A stretch of DNA of 64,000 nt from Streptomyces sp. RerS4 (GCF_023515955.1 NZ_CP097322.1:2296001-2360000), one strand, 5' to 3'; positions 27,069-36,190 are shown, counted from the first letter of the stretch. The notes: a model not told the origin generated them from the sequence alone. A program made the numbers and translations.

Positions 27069-28100
27069 GTGCCTTCGTTGCCCACGCCCGCCACGTCAAC
27101 CCGCTTCCCCCGCCTGGTCGTTGCCGTGGCGGCACTGGCACTCGCACTCGGCGCGACCGGCTGCGGGAACGCGAACGCTCCCGCGGGCTCCCCCACCCGA
27201 CCCGCCGGCAGCGCCGCGGACCGGATCGAGCCCCTCGCCGGCACGCCGCTGCCCGCGCTCCCCGTGACCGTGCCCTCGGCCGACGGCGCGCAGGTCACCG
27301 TCGCCTCGGCGGAACGGATCGTGCCGCTGACGGGCAGCCTGAACGAGATCGTCCAGACCCTCGGCCTCGGTGCGCGGGTCGTCGCCCGCGACATCACCGC
27401 CACCTTCGAACAGGCCGCGTCCCTGCCGGTGGTGACACGTGGACACGACGTCTCCGCCGAGAGCGTGCTCTCGCTGCGGCCGACCCTCGTCCTGGCCGAG
27501 ACCACCACCGGACCGGCCGAGGCGATCCGGCAGATCCGCGACGCCGGGATCCCGGTCCTGGTCGTCGCCCCCGCCAAGGCACTGGACGACGTCCCGAAGC
27601 GGATCGACGCGGTGGCCGCCGCGCTGGGCGTCAAGGAGGCCGGTACGCAGCTCAACCAGCGCACCGCCGACCGGATCGCCGCCGCCCGCCGGGGCGCCCC
27701 CGCCGACTCCGCGAAGAAGCCCCGGGTGGCCTTCCTCTACCTGCGCGGCACGGCCTCCGTCTACCTGCTGGGCGGCTCCGACTCGGGCGCGGCCTCGCTG
27801 CTGGAGGCGGCGGGCGCGATCGACACGGGCAAGGAGTCCGGGCTCGGCAAGGACTTCACGCCGATCACGAGCGAGGCGCTGGCCGCCGCCGCTCCGGACG
27901 CGATCCTCGTCATGACCAAGGGGCTCGAATCGGTGGGCGGCGTCGACGGATTGGTCAAGATCCCGGGCGTGGCCCAGACCCCGGCCGGGATGGACCGTCG
28001 GGTGGTGACCGTGGACGACGGGGTCCTGCTCAACTACGGGCCCCGCACCGACCAGGTGCTCGCCTCGCTCGTGGCGCAGCTCCACGGCAAGGGCGCCTGA
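27069..28100 (+). CDS. hmuT: haem ABC transporter substrate-binding lipoprotein
   Basis: A 343-residue class III periplasmic-binding-type lipoprotein. The signal peptide ends in the lipobox LGATGC near residue 32; the mature protein has two Rossmann-like lobes joined by a long helix (ERIVPLTGSLNEIVQTLGLG, then VSAESVLSLRPTLVLAE and GLGKDFTPITSEALAAAAPD). It should bind haem and deliver it to the permease. GTG 27069 is given as start; a TTG at 27078 is possible. The permease gene begins one base after its stop. Confidence 0.93.
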   Translation: MPSLPTPATSTRFPRLVVAVAALALALGATGCGNANAPAGSPTRPAGSAADRIEPLAGTPLPALPVTVPSADGAQVTVASAERIVPLTGSLNEIVQTLGLGARVVARDITATFEQAASLPVVTRGHDVSAESVLSLRPTLVLAETTTGPAEAIRQIRDAGIPVLVVAPAKALDDVPKRIDAVAAALGVKEAGTQLNQRTADRIAAARRGAPADSAKKPRVAFLYLRGTASVYLLGGSDSGAASLLEAAGAIDTGKESGLGKDFTPITSEALAAAAPDAILVMTKGLESVGGVDGLVKIPGVAQTPAGMDRRVVTVDDGVLLNYGPRTDQVLASLVAQLHGKGA

Positions 28101-28101
28101 C

Positions 28102-29244
28102 GTGACCCTGCCCCACGAATCCGTGGCGGACGGTGGCACCGCCGAAGCCCCGGCGGCCCCGCCGGTGCGGCCGGCCGCCGGCGGGGCCGGTCTTCGCCCG
28201 GCGCCCGGGAAGCCGCGCGGCCGCCGGGCGCTGCTGATCGGTGCGGCGCTGGTGGCCGCCCTGTGCCTGCTCGCCCTGCTCTCCGCCGGCGTCGGCGCCT
28301 ACCACATCCCGACCGGCGACGTCCTCGCCTCCGCCCTGCACCGGCTGGGCCTCGGCGGCGCTCCGCTCGACCGGGTCGGGGAGAGCGTGCTGTGGAACGT
28401 ACGCCTCCCCCGGGTCGTGCTCGCCCTGTTGGTCGGCGCCTCCCTCGGTTGCGCGGGCGCGCTGATGCAGGGGGTCTTCGGCAACCCGCTCGCCGAGCCG
28501 GGCGTCATCGGCATCTCGGCGGGTGCCGCCGTCGGCGCGGTCGCCGCCATCGGGCTGGGCCTGAGCTTCCTCGGCAACTGGACGATCACCGCCTGCGCCT
28601 TCGTCGCGGGTCTGATCACCGTCACCTGCGTCTACCTGCTCTCGCGCAACGGCGGGAAGACCGAGGTCGTCACCCTCATCCTCACGGGCATCGCCGTCAA
28701 CGCCTTCGCGGGCGCCCTGATCGGCCTGTTCGTCTTCTTCGCCGACAGTGGGCAGGTCAACCAGATCACCTTCTGGCAGCTCGGCTCCCTCGCCCAGGCC
28801 ACCTGGCCGAAGGTGCTGGCCGTCCTCCCGTGCGCGCTGGTCGGGTTGTGCGTCGCCCCCTTCTACGGGCGCCGGCTGGACCTCCTCGCGCTCGGCGAGC
28901 GCCCGGCCCGCCACCTCGGCATCGACGTGGAGCGGCTGCGGCTGGCCCTGATCCTGGTCGTGGCGCTGCTGACGGCGGCGGCCGTCGCCGTAGCCGGGGT
29001 CATCACCTTCGTCGGCCTGCTGGTGCCGCACCTGCTGCGGATGGCGAACGGGCCGGGGCACCGCTTCCTGGTGCCGGCCAGCGCCCTCGCCGGGGCGGTG
29101 GTGCTGATGGCGGGCGACCTCGCCGCCCGGACGATCGCCCAGCCCGCCGAGCTGCCGCTCGGTGTGCTGACCGCCCTGATCGGCAGCCCGTTCTTCTTCT
29201 GGCTGCTGCGCCGCACCCGCCGCAGACAAGGAGGTTGGGCGTGA
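28102..29244 (+). CDS. hmuU: haem ABC transporter permease (FecCD family)
   Basis: A 380-residue permease with about ten membrane helices and FecCD motifs (LPRVVLALLVGASLGCAGAL, NPLAEPGVIGISAGAA, FVGLLVPHLLRM). The N-terminal 40 residues are an Ala/Pro-rich cytoplasmic extension. The GTG start at 28102 follows the hmuT stop by one base and the stop overlaps the ATPase start as GTGA, so the three genes form a tight operon driven from the iron box. Confidence 0.94.
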   Translation: MTLPHESVADGGTAEAPAAPPVRPAAGGAGLRPAPGKPRGRRALLIGAALVAALCLLALLSAGVGAYHIPTGDVLASALHRLGLGGAPLDRVGESVLWNVRLPRVVLALLVGASLGCAGALMQGVFGNPLAEPGVIGISAGAAVGAVAAIGLGLSFLGNWTITACAFVAGLITVTCVYLLSRNGGKTEVVTLILTGIAVNAFAGALIGLFVFFADSGQVNQITFWQLGSLAQATWPKVLAVLPCALVGLCVAPFYGRRLDLLALGERPARHLGIDVERLRLALILVVALLTAAAVAVAGVITFVGLLVPHLLRMANGPGHRFLVPASALAGAVVLMAGDLAARTIAQPAELPLGVLTALIGSPFFFWLLRRTRRRQGGWA

Positions 29245-30113
29245 GCACCCCCCTGTGGTCCGCGTGGTCCGCGCTGCGCCGTCGGGGCGGCCGGACCGTG
29301 CCCGCCCGTCCCGCCCCCGGGGCCGCCGTCGCCGAGGCCGACGGCCTGCACGTGCGGCTCGGGGAGCGCGCGGTGCTCGCCGGCATCGACCTGAGCGCCC
29401 GCGCGGGCGAGGTCCTGGCCCTGGTCGGCCCGAACGGCGCCGGGAAGTCCACCCTGCTCGCCGCGCTCGCCGCCGACCTGCCGGCCGCCGCCGGCGCCGT
29501 ACGGATCGACGGGCGGCCCGTCGGCGCCTGGTCGGCCCCCGAACTGGCCCTGCGCCGCGCCGTGCTCCCGCAGTCGGCCGCCCTGTCCTTCCCGTTCCGC
29601 GTCGCCGACGTCGTCGGGATGGGCCGCGCGCCCTGGGCCGGCACCCCGCTCGCGGAGCAGGACGAGGAGGCGGTGGCCGACGCGATGGCCGCCACCGAGG
29701 TCACCCCTTTCGCCGAGCGGCCGTTCTCGGCCCTCTCCGGGGGCGAGCGCGCCCGCGTCGCGCTGGCCCGCGTACTGGCCCAGCGGGCGCCGCTGTTGCT
29801 GCTCGACGAGCCGACGGCGGCGCTGGACCTGCGGCACCAGGAGTTGGTGTTGCGGATCTGCCGGGAGCGGGCGGCGGCGGGCGACGCGGTGGTGGTCGTC
29901 CTGCACGACCTGGGGCTGGCGGCGGCGTACGCCGACCGGGCCGCCGTCCTGCACGACGGCCGGATCGCGGTGGCCGGGCCGCCGTCGGAGGTCTTCGAGG
30001 ACGGGCTGCTCAGCCGCGTCTACCGGCAGCCCGTGGAGGTGCTCCCCCATCCCCGCACCGGGGCCCCGCTGGTCATCCCGCTGCGGGGGACGGCGCTCGC
30101 GGAGGGTCCGTGA
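29241..30113 (+). CDS. hmuV: haem ABC transporter ATP-binding protein
   Basis: A 290-residue ATPase with Walker A GPNGAGKST, Q-loop VLPQSAALSF, ABC signature LSGGERARV, Walker B LLLLDEPTAAL and the H-loop His in VVLHDLGLAAAYADR. HmuV-type features include the FPFRVADVVGMGRAPW segment. The GTG at 29241 has AAGGAGG about 6 nt upstream and overlaps the permease stop. It powers haem import with the preceding two proteins. Confidence 0.95.
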   Translation: MSTPLWSAWSALRRRGGRTVPARPAPGAAVAEADGLHVRLGERAVLAGIDLSARAGEVLALVGPNGAGKSTLLAALAADLPAAAGAVRIDGRPVGAWSAPELALRRAVLPQSAALSFPFRVADVVGMGRAPWAGTPLAEQDEEAVADAMAATEVTPFAERPFSALSGGERARVALARVLAQRAPLLLLDEPTAALDLRHQELVLRICRERAAAGDAVVVVLHDLGLAAAYADRAAVLHDGRIAVAGPPSEVFEDGLLSRVYRQPVEVLPHPRTGAPLVIPLRGTALAEGP

Positions 30114-30114
30114 C

Positions 30115-30225
30115 GGGCCCGTGTGGGTCGGCGCCGGTGACGGCAGCGGCTGGCTGACCGGTGGCTCGTACCTGGTGGCCCGGGGCATCCGGATGCACAT
30201 CGAGACCTGGGACCGCACCTCACTG
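30115..30225 (+). pseudogene. remnant of a DyP-type peroxidase / deferrochelatase (EfeB-like)
   Basis: About 37 codons in one frame read GSGWLTGGSYLVARGIRM and then HIETWDRTSL, a recognisable internal block of EfeB/DyP-type haem peroxidases (G-G-S-Y-x-x-x-R-x-I-R-M-x-I-E-x-W-D-R). Neither the N-terminal half nor the haem-ligand region is present, and similarity stops at 30225. The fragment lies directly after the haem importer operon, where a DyP peroxidase gene would fit functionally. It is best read as the scar of a deletion. Confidence 0.7.
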
Positions 30226-30296
30226 CCCAGGGCGGCGACCTGCGCGGCCGCCGCTTCGGGCACGGCGGCCTCGGGGTACGTCAGCAGGCGGACGGG
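30219..30296 (-). pseudogene. possible remnant of the 5' end of a GNAT acetyltransferase gene
   Basis: On the minus strand 26 codons read VRLLTYPEAAVPEAAAAQV and continue AALGSE, which resembles the first residues of some actinobacterial GNAT acetyltransferases. There is no continuation, and the end coincides with the end of the DyP remnant, as expected for a deletion that joined two genes. The resemblance is short and this call is tentative. Confidence 0.3.
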
Positions 30297-30303
30297 GCTC
30301 CGT

Positions 30304-31065
30304 TCAGCCGCGTCCGATGTAGGGCATGGCGGTCGCCATGACGGTGGCGAACTGAACGTTCGCCTCCAGCGGCAGTTCCGCCATGTGCAGCACGGTCCGG
30401 GCCACGTCGGCGGCGTCCATGACCGGCTCGACGGCCAGCTGCCCGTTGGCCTGGAGGATGCCGGTCCGCATGCGCTCGGTCATCTCGGTGGCCGCGTTGC
30501 CGATGTCGATCTGCCCGCAGGCGATCCGGTACGGGCGCCCGTCGAGCGACAGCGACTTGGTCAGGCCGGTCATGGCGTGCTTGGTCGCGGTGTAGGCGAT
30601 GGAGTTCGGGCGGGGCACGTGCGCCGAGATGGAGCCGTTGTTGATGATGCGGCCGCCCTGTGGTTCCTGGGCCTTCATCACCCGGAAGGCCGCCTGCGCG
30701 CAGAGGAAGGCGCCGGTCAGGTTGACGTCGACGACCTGACGCCACGCCTCGGGGGTGATGTCCTCCAGCGCGACACCGGCGGGGCCGAAGGTGCCGGCGT
30801 TGTTGAAGAGCAGGTCGAGGCGCCCGTGGCGCTCCCGTACGGCCTCGAACAGCGCGGCCACGTCCTCCGGATCGCTCACGTCGGCCCGTACGGGCAGCAC
30901 GTCCGCGCCTTCGGGGGCCGCCGCGGCCGTCTCCTCCAGGGGTCCGGTCCGGCGTCCGGCGAGGGCCACCGACCAGCCGGCTCCGGCCAGGGCGAGGGCC
31001 ACGGACCGGCCGATCCCGGAGCCGGCGCCGGTCACTACAGCGATCTTCTTCCGCGGTGCGTCCAT
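30304..31065 (-). CDS. short-chain dehydrogenase/reductase
   Basis: A 253-residue classical SDR: cofactor loop TGAGSGIG near residue 13, NNAG near 90, catalytic Ser in NNGSISA and Tyr-x-x-x-Lys in YTATKHA near residue 155-160. The Arg following the first strand region (AGRRTG) favours NADP. The substrate is unknown. The ATG at 31065 lacks a ribosome-binding site; TACTCT stands 8 nt upstream on the minus strand. It is divergent from the drug exporter gene at 31172. Confidence 0.92.
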   Translation of the reverse strand: MDAPRKKIAVVTGAGSGIGRSVALALAGAGWSVALAGRRTGPLEETAAAAPEGADVLPVRADVSDPEDVAALFEAVRERHGRLDLLFNNAGTFGPAGVALEDITPEAWRQVVDVNLTGAFLCAQAAFRVMKAQEPQGGRIINNGSISAHVPRPNSIAYTATKHAMTGLTKSLSLDGRPYRIACGQIDIGNAATEMTERMRTGILQANGQLAVEPVMDAADVARTVLHMAELPLEANVQFATVMATAMPYIGRG

Positions 31066-31171
31066 GGGGCCGCAGAGTACGTCACACCGGACATCCGGCC
31101 CCGGAGCGTCCGACAGCTGAGAGCATGGTCGGGTCAGGGGTCGTATGACCGTAGGAAAAGAGGAGTCCCGG

Positions 31172-32491
31172 ATGTCGGAGAGAGGCCCCTGGGCGGCCCG
31201 CGAGCACGGACCGTCGCCCGAACCGCCCCACTCCGCCCCAGCCGAGGCCACCGCCGAGGCCCCCGCCACCCCCCTGAAGGCCGCACGCCGTACCGGACTG
31301 CTCGTCACCTTCGTCCTGGGCGGCCTGACGGCCCTCCCACCCCTCTCCATGGACATGTACCTGCCGGCCCTGCCGCAGGTCACCTCCGCCCTGCGCAGCC
31401 CGGCCGCCACGATCCAGCTCACCCTGACGGCCTGCCTCGCCGGCATGGCGCTCGGCCAGCTGGTCATCGGCCCGATGAGCGACAAGTGGGGCCGCCGCCG
31501 GCCCCTGCTCGCGGGCATGGTGGTCTACGTCCTCGCCACCGCCCTCTGCGCCCTCGCCCCGACCGCCGAGCTGCTGATCGCCTTCCGGCTGCTCCAGGGC
31601 CTGGCGGGCGCGGCCGCGATAGTGATCGCGCGCGCCGTCGTCCGCGACCTGTACGACGGCGTCGAGATGGCCCGCTTCTTCTCCACGCTGATGTTGATCT
31701 CCGGGAGCGCGCCGATCATCGCCCCGCTCATCGGCGGCCAGGTGCTGCGCTTCTCCGACTGGCGCGGCGTGTTCCTGGTCCTCACCGCCGTCGGCCTCGC
31801 GCTGACCCTGGTGGCCTGGCGCAGCCTCGGCGAGACCCTGCCGCCCGAGCGGCGCCACACCGGCGGCGTCGGCGCGGCCCTGCGGACCATGCGCGGCCTG
31901 CTCGGCGACCGGGTGTTCGCCGGCTACACCCTGGCGGGCGGCTTCGCCTTCGCCGTCCTCTTCTCCTACATCTCCGCCTCCCCCTTCGTCGTGCAGGAGA
32001 TCTACGGGGCCTCCCCGCAGGCCTTCAGCCTGCTGTTCGGCCTCAACTCCGTCGGGCTCATCGCCGTCGGCCAGATCAACGGCAAGCTGCTCGTCGGCCG
32101 CGTCAGCCTGGACAAGGCCCTGGCCACCGGTCTCGCGGTGATCACCGTCGCCTCGGTGGCCCTGCTGCTGATGTCCACCGGGGTCTTCGGCGAGGTCGGG
32201 CTGGTCCCGATCGCCGCCGCGCTGTTCGTCCTGATGTCGGCGATGGGTCTGGTCCTGCCGAACACCAACGCGCAGGCGCTCATGCGCACCCCGCACGCCG
32301 CCGGATCGGCGTCCGCGCTGCTGGGCACGTCCTCCTTCCTGGTCGGGGCGATCGCCTCCCCGCTGGTCGGCATCGCGGGCGAGGACACGGCGGTGCCGAT
32401 GGCGCTGGTCCAGCTGACCTGCTCACTGCTGTCGGTGGCCTGCTTCGTGCTGATGTGCCGCCCTTGGCAGACCCGCGAGCCCGCCGCCTAG
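31172..32491 (+). CDS. Bcr/CflA family multidrug MFS transporter
   Basis: A 439-residue major facilitator with 12 predicted helices. The first helix carries [13 protein letters not shown], the Bcr/CflA hallmark, and the loop between helices 2 and 3 the MFS signature ([16 protein letters not shown]). It exports drugs or metabolites in exchange for protons. ATG 31172 is favoured over ATG 31145 because AGGAG lies 6 nt upstream. The stop codon falls inside a 26-bp palindromic element that probably terminates transcription. Confidence 0.93.
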   Translation: MSERGPWAAREHGPSPEPPHSAPAEATAEAPATPLKAARRTGLLVTFVLGGLTALPPLSMDMYLPALPQVTSALRSPAATIQLTLTACLAGMALGQLVIGPMSDKWGRRRPLLAGMVVYVLATALCALAPTAELLIAFRLLQGLAGAAAIVIARAVVRDLYDGVEMARFFSTLMLISGSAPIIAPLIGGQVLRFSDWRGVFLVLTAVGLALTLVAWRSLGETLPPERRHTGGVGAALRTMRGLLGDRVFAGYTLAGGFAFAVLFSYISASPFVVQEIYGASPQAFSLLFGLNSVGLIAVGQINGKLLVGRVSLDKALATGLAVITVASVALLLMSTGVFGEVGLVPIAAALFVLMSAMGLVLPNTNAQALMRTPHAAGSASALLGTSSFLVGAIASPLVGIAGEDTAVPMALVQLTCSLLSVACFVLMCRPWQTREPAA

Positions 32492-32570
32492 GGGGTGTCT
32501 TTCGGATCAGGCCGGGCTCGCCGTGGTCGGCACCGCGCCCTGATCCGGCCTGATCCGAAAGACACCCCCT
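32490..32570. repeat. palindromic element, 26-bp perfect arms, copy 1
   Basis: The left arm 32490-32515 (AGGGGGTGTCTTTCGGATCA then GGCCGG) is the exact reverse complement of the right arm 32545-32570, with a 29-bp spacer. It begins on the stop codon of the MFS gene. A near-identical element is at 41526-41582. It can serve as a terminator and belongs to a dispersed family whose ends read AGGGGGTGTC. Confidence 0.85.
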
Positions 32571-32624
32571 GGACCGCACGCGCGCCGCCGCTGCCGGGGC
32601 TGATTTCGCCGGCGTCAGCCGATT

Positions 32625-32702
32625 GCGGCCCCGCCGGCGTTTGCGGCGCGGGGTCCGGGGCGGAGCCCCGGGAAGCCCGGGGAAGCCCCGGCGGAGCCCG
32701 GG
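32625..32702. repeat. dispersed GC-rich repeat, copy 1
   Basis: A segment of the type CCCCGCCGGCGTTTG-CGGCGCGGGGTCCGGGGCGGAGCCCCGG followed by further GCCCCGG/CCGGGGC palindromes. The same motif recurs at 36191-36280. Similar elements are common in Streptomyces intergenic DNA and form strong hairpins. Confidence 0.7.
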
Positions 32703-32718
32703 GCCGTAAACTCGGCAG

Positions 32719-33732
32719 GTGAACGCCTCCGCCCCCACCACCGCCGAGACCCTCCGCAGCGCCCTCGCCCGCCTGCTCGACGGGCTCCCGCAACGGCAGG
32801 CGACGGCCGCCGTCGAGCGGCTCATCGCCAACTACCGGGGGCAGACCCCGACCGACGCGCCCGTGCTGCGCGACCGCTCCGACGTGGCGGCGTACGCGGC
32901 GTACCGGATGCCCGCCACCTTCGAGGCCGTCCGGTCCGCCCTGGACGGGCTCGCGGAGGCGGCCCCGCAGTGGGCGCCCGCCTCGCACGTGGACGTCGGC
33001 GGCGGGACCGGCTCCGCGACCTGGGCGGTGGACGCCACCTGGGACGGCCCCCGCGAGACCACCGTCCTCGACTGGGCCGAGCCGGCGCTCCAGCTCGGCA
33101 AGGAGCTCGCGCAGGCCTCCCCCTCCCCCGTGCTCCGCGCGGCGGAATGGCGGCGGGCCGTCATCGGCTCCGGGCTGACGCTGCCCGACGCCGACCTGGT
33201 GACGGTCTCGTACGTACTGGGCGAGCTGACGCCCGAGGCCCGCCGGGCCGTCGTCGCCGAGGCGGCCCGCGCGGGTCGGGCGGTGGTGCTGATCGAGCCG
33301 GGCACGCCCGAGGGGTACCTGCGCATCCGCGAGGCGCGCGAGCAGCTGATCGAAGCCGGGCTGAAGGTCGCCGCGCCGTGCCCGCACGACGGGACCTGCC
33401 CCATCGAGGTCGGTCAGGACTGGTGCCACTTCTCGGCGCGGGTCAGCCGCTCCTCCCTGCACCGGCAGGTCAAGGGCGGTTCGCTGCCGTACGAGGACGA
33501 GAAGTTCAGCTACGTCGCCGCGAGCCGCTTCCCGGTCACGCCGGTCCCCTCCCGGATCACGCGCAGGCCGCAGATCCGCAAGGGGCTCGTCCTGCTCGAC
33601 CTGTGCGGTCCCGAGGAGGGCCCCGGCGCGGGCCTGTCCCGGGCCACCGTGACGAAGCGCCACGGCGACCTCTACAAGGCGGCCCGGGACGCCGACTGGG
33701 GCCAGGAGTGGCCCCCGGCCTCACGCGGTTAA
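32719..33732 (+). CDS. Rsm22 family small-ribosomal-subunit protein / methyltransferase-like
   Basis: A 337-residue protein with a methyltransferase-like Rossmann region (HVDVGGGTGSATWAV, VLDWAEPALQLGKEL) and the Rsm22 Cys cluster (CPHDGTCP, DWCHF, and DLCG near the end) that in homologues can bind an iron-sulphur cluster. Rsm22 proteins act in small ribosomal subunit assembly in mitochondria; the bacterial role is inferred. TAAACT at 32707-32712 is 6 nt before the GTG start with no ribosome-binding site. Its stop overlaps that of the convergent ddaH gene within TTAA. Confidence 0.9.
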   Translation: MNASAPTTAETLRSALARLLDGLPQRQATAAVERLIANYRGQTPTDAPVLRDRSDVAAYAAYRMPATFEAVRSALDGLAEAAPQWAPASHVDVGGGTGSATWAVDATWDGPRETTVLDWAEPALQLGKELAQASPSPVLRAAEWRRAVIGSGLTLPDADLVTVSYVLGELTPEARRAVVAEAARAGRAVVLIEPGTPEGYLRIREAREQLIEAGLKVAAPCPHDGTCPIEVGQDWCHFSARVSRSSLHRQVKGGSLPYEDEKFSYVAASRFPVTPVPSRITRRPQIRKGLVLLDLCGPEEGPGAGLSRATVTKRHGDLYKAARDADWGQEWPPASRG

Positions 33733-34562
33733 GACGCGGCCCGGTCAGGCGGCGCCGGGCGCAGTTCCTGCGTGCAGCACTTCACGCTGCCGCCGCCCTT
33801 GAGCAGCTCGCCCAGGTCCATCGGCACCGGCTCGAACCCCCGCTCGCGCAGCGGGGCGAGCAGTCCGGTCGCGGCCTGGGGCATCACCACGTGCCGGCCG
33901 TCGCAGACGGAGTTGAGCCCGAAGGCGGCCGCGTCCGCCGCGTCCACGAGCAGGGCGTCCGGGAAGAGCCGGCGCAGGACGGCCCGGCTGCCCGCCGAGA
34001 AGGCCTCGGGGTGGTACATGATCTCGTCGCCGTCGAGCACGCACAGCGCCGTGTCCAGGTGGTAGAAGCGCGGGTCCACCAGGTCCAGGCCGATGACGGG
34101 GCGTCCGAAGAACTCCTGGGCCTCGTCGTGGGAGAGCGGGCTGGAGCGGAAACCGCGCCCCGCCAGGATGTAGGTGGCCGTGACGGCGAAGTCCCCCTCG
34201 CCCTCGTTGATGTGCGAGGGCTCGTGGATCTCCGTGAAGCCGTGCGCCCGGAACCAGTCGAGGTGGATCTCCGCCTCGGCGGACCGTTCCGGGTAGGCGA
34301 AGCGGGCGCCGAGGACCTTGCCGTCGACGACGAGGGCGCCGTTCGCGGCGAAGACCATGTCGGGCAGCCCGGGATCGGGGACGAGGGTCTCGACGGTGTG
34401 ACCGAGGGCGCGGTAGCGGTCCCGCAGGTCTTCCCACTGGGCGTGTGCGAGGGGCAGGTCCACCGGTTTCGTGGGGTCCATCCACGGGTTGATGGAGTAC
34501 GTGACCTTGAAGTGTGCGGGTGGGCACATCAGGTAGCGCCGGGGTGTGGCGTCTCTGCGCAA
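33729..34562 (-). CDS. ddaH: dimethylarginine dimethylaminohydrolase / arginine deiminase-fold enzyme
   Basis: A 277-residue pentein-fold hydrolase. Substrate-binding and catalytic elements are visible: FAANGALVV, NEGEGDF, the catalytic His in FYHLDTALCVL and the nucleophile Cys near the C-terminus in VKCCTQELR. It converts methylated arginine to citrulline and methylamines, or acts on a related guanidino compound. The start is TTG 34562, supported by GAGGAG 7 nt upstream and by the absence of other starts. A perfect palindrome (34573-34587) overlaps its leader. A TetR gene is divergent from it and may regulate it. Confidence 0.88.
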   Translation of the reverse strand: MRRDATPRRYLMCPPAHFKVTYSINPWMDPTKPVDLPLAHAQWEDLRDRYRALGHTVETLVPDPGLPDMVFAANGALVVDGKVLGARFAYPERSAEAEIHLDWFRAHGFTEIHEPSHINEGEGDFAVTATYILAGRGFRSSPLSHDEAQEFFGRPVIGLDLVDPRFYHLDTALCVLDGDEIMYHPEAFSAGSRAVLRRLFPDALLVDAADAAAFGLNSVCDGRHVVMPQAATGLLAPLRERGFEPVPMDLGELLKGGGSVKCCTQELRPAPPDRAAS

Positions 34563-34572
34563 AGAAAGCTCC

Positions 34573-34587
34573 TCACGACTCTCGTGA
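34573..34587. promoter_or_regulatory. palindrome in the ddaH leader
   Basis: TCACGA-CTC-TCGTGA is a perfect 6-bp-arm dyad 11-25 bp upstream of the ddaH start and overlapping its ribosome-binding site. A second dyad, ACATC-N5-GATGT, lies at 34596-34610. Either could be an operator for the divergent TetR protein, or the first could form an RNA hairpin over the ribosome-binding site. Confidence 0.45.
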
Positions 34588-34710
34588 CTCCTACGACATC
34601 ACGACGATGTGAAGAGAATCGTCCCTCCTGGGACCTGACCGCGCAGTGAACTGATCGGGTGGTTTGGGGAATGGCTGGAAGACGATACGTCTCGCACCGA
34701 TACTGACCGT

Positions 34711-35349
34711 ATGAACAAGTCTCCCGACGCCACCCGCCGCAGCGACCGCTCCCGCCGCGCCATCCTCGACGCCGCCCTCGCCCTGGTCGGCGAGGTCGGC
34801 TACAACAAGCTCACCATCGAGGCGATCGCCGCCCGCGCGGGCGTCGGCAAGCAGACCATCTACCGCTGGTGGCCCTCGAAGGCGGCCGTGCTGCTCGACG
34901 CCTCCCTGGCGCTGGCCGGCGACGCCGCATCCGCAGGCGACTGGACGGGCTTCCCCGACACCGGCGACCTCGCGGCCGACCTGAAGACCGTTCTGCGGGC
35001 CACAGTGGACGAGTTCCGCGACGAGAAGTACGAGGCCCCCGCACGCGCCCTGACCGCCGCCGGGGCGACCGACCCGGAGCTGGGCGCCCGCTTCAACGAG
35101 CAGCTGCTGGAGCCGCAGCTCGCGCTCTACGAGGCCCGCCTGCGCACGGCGCGCGACGCCGGCCGGCTCCCGGCGGACACCGATCTGCGTCTGGTGGTGG
35201 AGATGCTGCTGGGCCCGTTGACGTACCGGTGGCTGCTGCGGACCGGGCCGCTGACGCACGCGTTCGCGGACGCGGTGGTGGACGGCGTCCTGGCCGGGCT
35301 CCCGGCCGGGCCGAACGGCGTGGGAAACGTCACCGACGCCCGCCGATAG
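34711..35349 (+). CDS. TetR/AcrR family transcriptional regulator
   Basis: A 212-residue repressor with an N-terminal TetR HTH (RRAILDAALALVGEVGYNKL, then RAGVGKQTIYRWWPSKAAVL) and a TetR_C-type ligand domain with two helices rich in Leu near the end (LVVEMLLGPLTYRWLLR). GATACT at 34699-34704 is 6 nt before the ATG, suggesting a leaderless transcript. It is divergent from ddaH with 148 bp between starts; regulation of ddaH and itself is plausible. The ligand is unknown. Confidence 0.9.
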   Translation: MNKSPDATRRSDRSRRAILDAALALVGEVGYNKLTIEAIAARAGVGKQTIYRWWPSKAAVLLDASLALAGDAASAGDWTGFPDTGDLAADLKTVLRATVDEFRDEKYEAPARALTAAGATDPELGARFNEQLLEPQLALYEARLRTARDAGRLPADTDLRLVVEMLLGPLTYRWLLRTGPLTHAFADAVVDGVLAGLPAGPNGVGNVTDARR

Positions 35350-35449
35350 CCCGTGTCGGGTCCCCCGATCGGGGGGCGCGGTCATCCGGGGCTCAGGATG
35401 GTGGGACCATGGAACGGTCTGCCGGGGCAACGGTGAGGTGAGGGGATAG

Positions 35450-36190
35450 ATGGGGTCTGAGTCCGGCCGCGTCAAACGCGGCGAGCAGAGCAGGATTTCG
35501 CAGTGGCTGCGCCGCCGCTCGAAACCCGCCGCCGAAGACCCCGCCCGGCAGCGCGAGGCGCTCCTTCTGGCCGTCGCCGCCGCGGGCCTGCCGATCGCCC
35601 CCGCCGCCCATCCCGCCGGCTACCGCTGTTCGTGCGACCGCATCGGCTGTCCCACACCCGCGCGCCACCCCGTCTCGTTCGCCTGGCAGACCCAGTCGAC
35701 CACCGACCGCGCGCAGATCGAACGCTGGGCGCGCAGCCAGCCCCAGGCCAACTTCATCACCGCGACCGGCATGGTCCACGACGTCCTCGACGTCCCGCTG
35801 GAGGCCGGGCGCAGCGCGCTGGAACGGCTGCTGGCCGCCGGGATCGACGTCGGCCCGGTCGCCGAATCCGGTGGTACGGGGGACCAGGCCCGGATGCTCT
35901 TCTTCACCGCGACCCGGGGCACCCCCGAGGACGAGGACGAGTGGTGGCCCTGCGAACTGGACTGCCACCCCGAGACGATGGACGAGCACCCCGGCCTGCG
36001 CTGGCACTGCCGCGGCAGCTACGTCCTCCTCCCCCCGGCGACCCTCCCGGGCGACTTCACGGTGACCTGGCTCCGCGACCCCCACCACCCCCTCCCGGAC
36101 CCCCTCACCCTCCTGGAAACCCTCACCGACGCCTGCGCCACCCACGCGGGCACGACCCCCTCCGCAGCAGCCTGGCCCCTGACCCGCTGA
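35450..36190 (+). CDS. bifunctional DNA primase/polymerase N-terminal domain protein
   Basis: A 246-residue protein resembling the Prim-Pol domain of actinobacterial primases: CSCDRIGCPTPARHPVSF near residue 63-80 provides Cys residues of a zinc-like knuckle, followed by TGMVHDVLDVPLEAGRSALE and a C-terminal WHCRGSYVLLPP. The classical catalytic Asp/Glu of Prim-Pol (often DVD or DxE) is here DVLDVP, so polymerase activity is uncertain. Such stand-alone proteins are common on Streptomyces chromosomes and have no known function. GAGGTGAGGGG precedes the ATG. Confidence 0.8.
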   Translation: MGSESGRVKRGEQSRISQWLRRRSKPAAEDPARQREALLLAVAAAGLPIAPAAHPAGYRCSCDRIGCPTPARHPVSFAWQTQSTTDRAQIERWARSQPQANFITATGMVHDVLDVPLEAGRSALERLLAAGIDVGPVAESGGTGDQARMLFFTATRGTPEDEDEWWPCELDCHPETMDEHPGLRWHCRGSYVLLPPATLPGDFTVTWLRDPHHPLPDPLTLLETLTDACATHAGTTPSAAAWPLTR

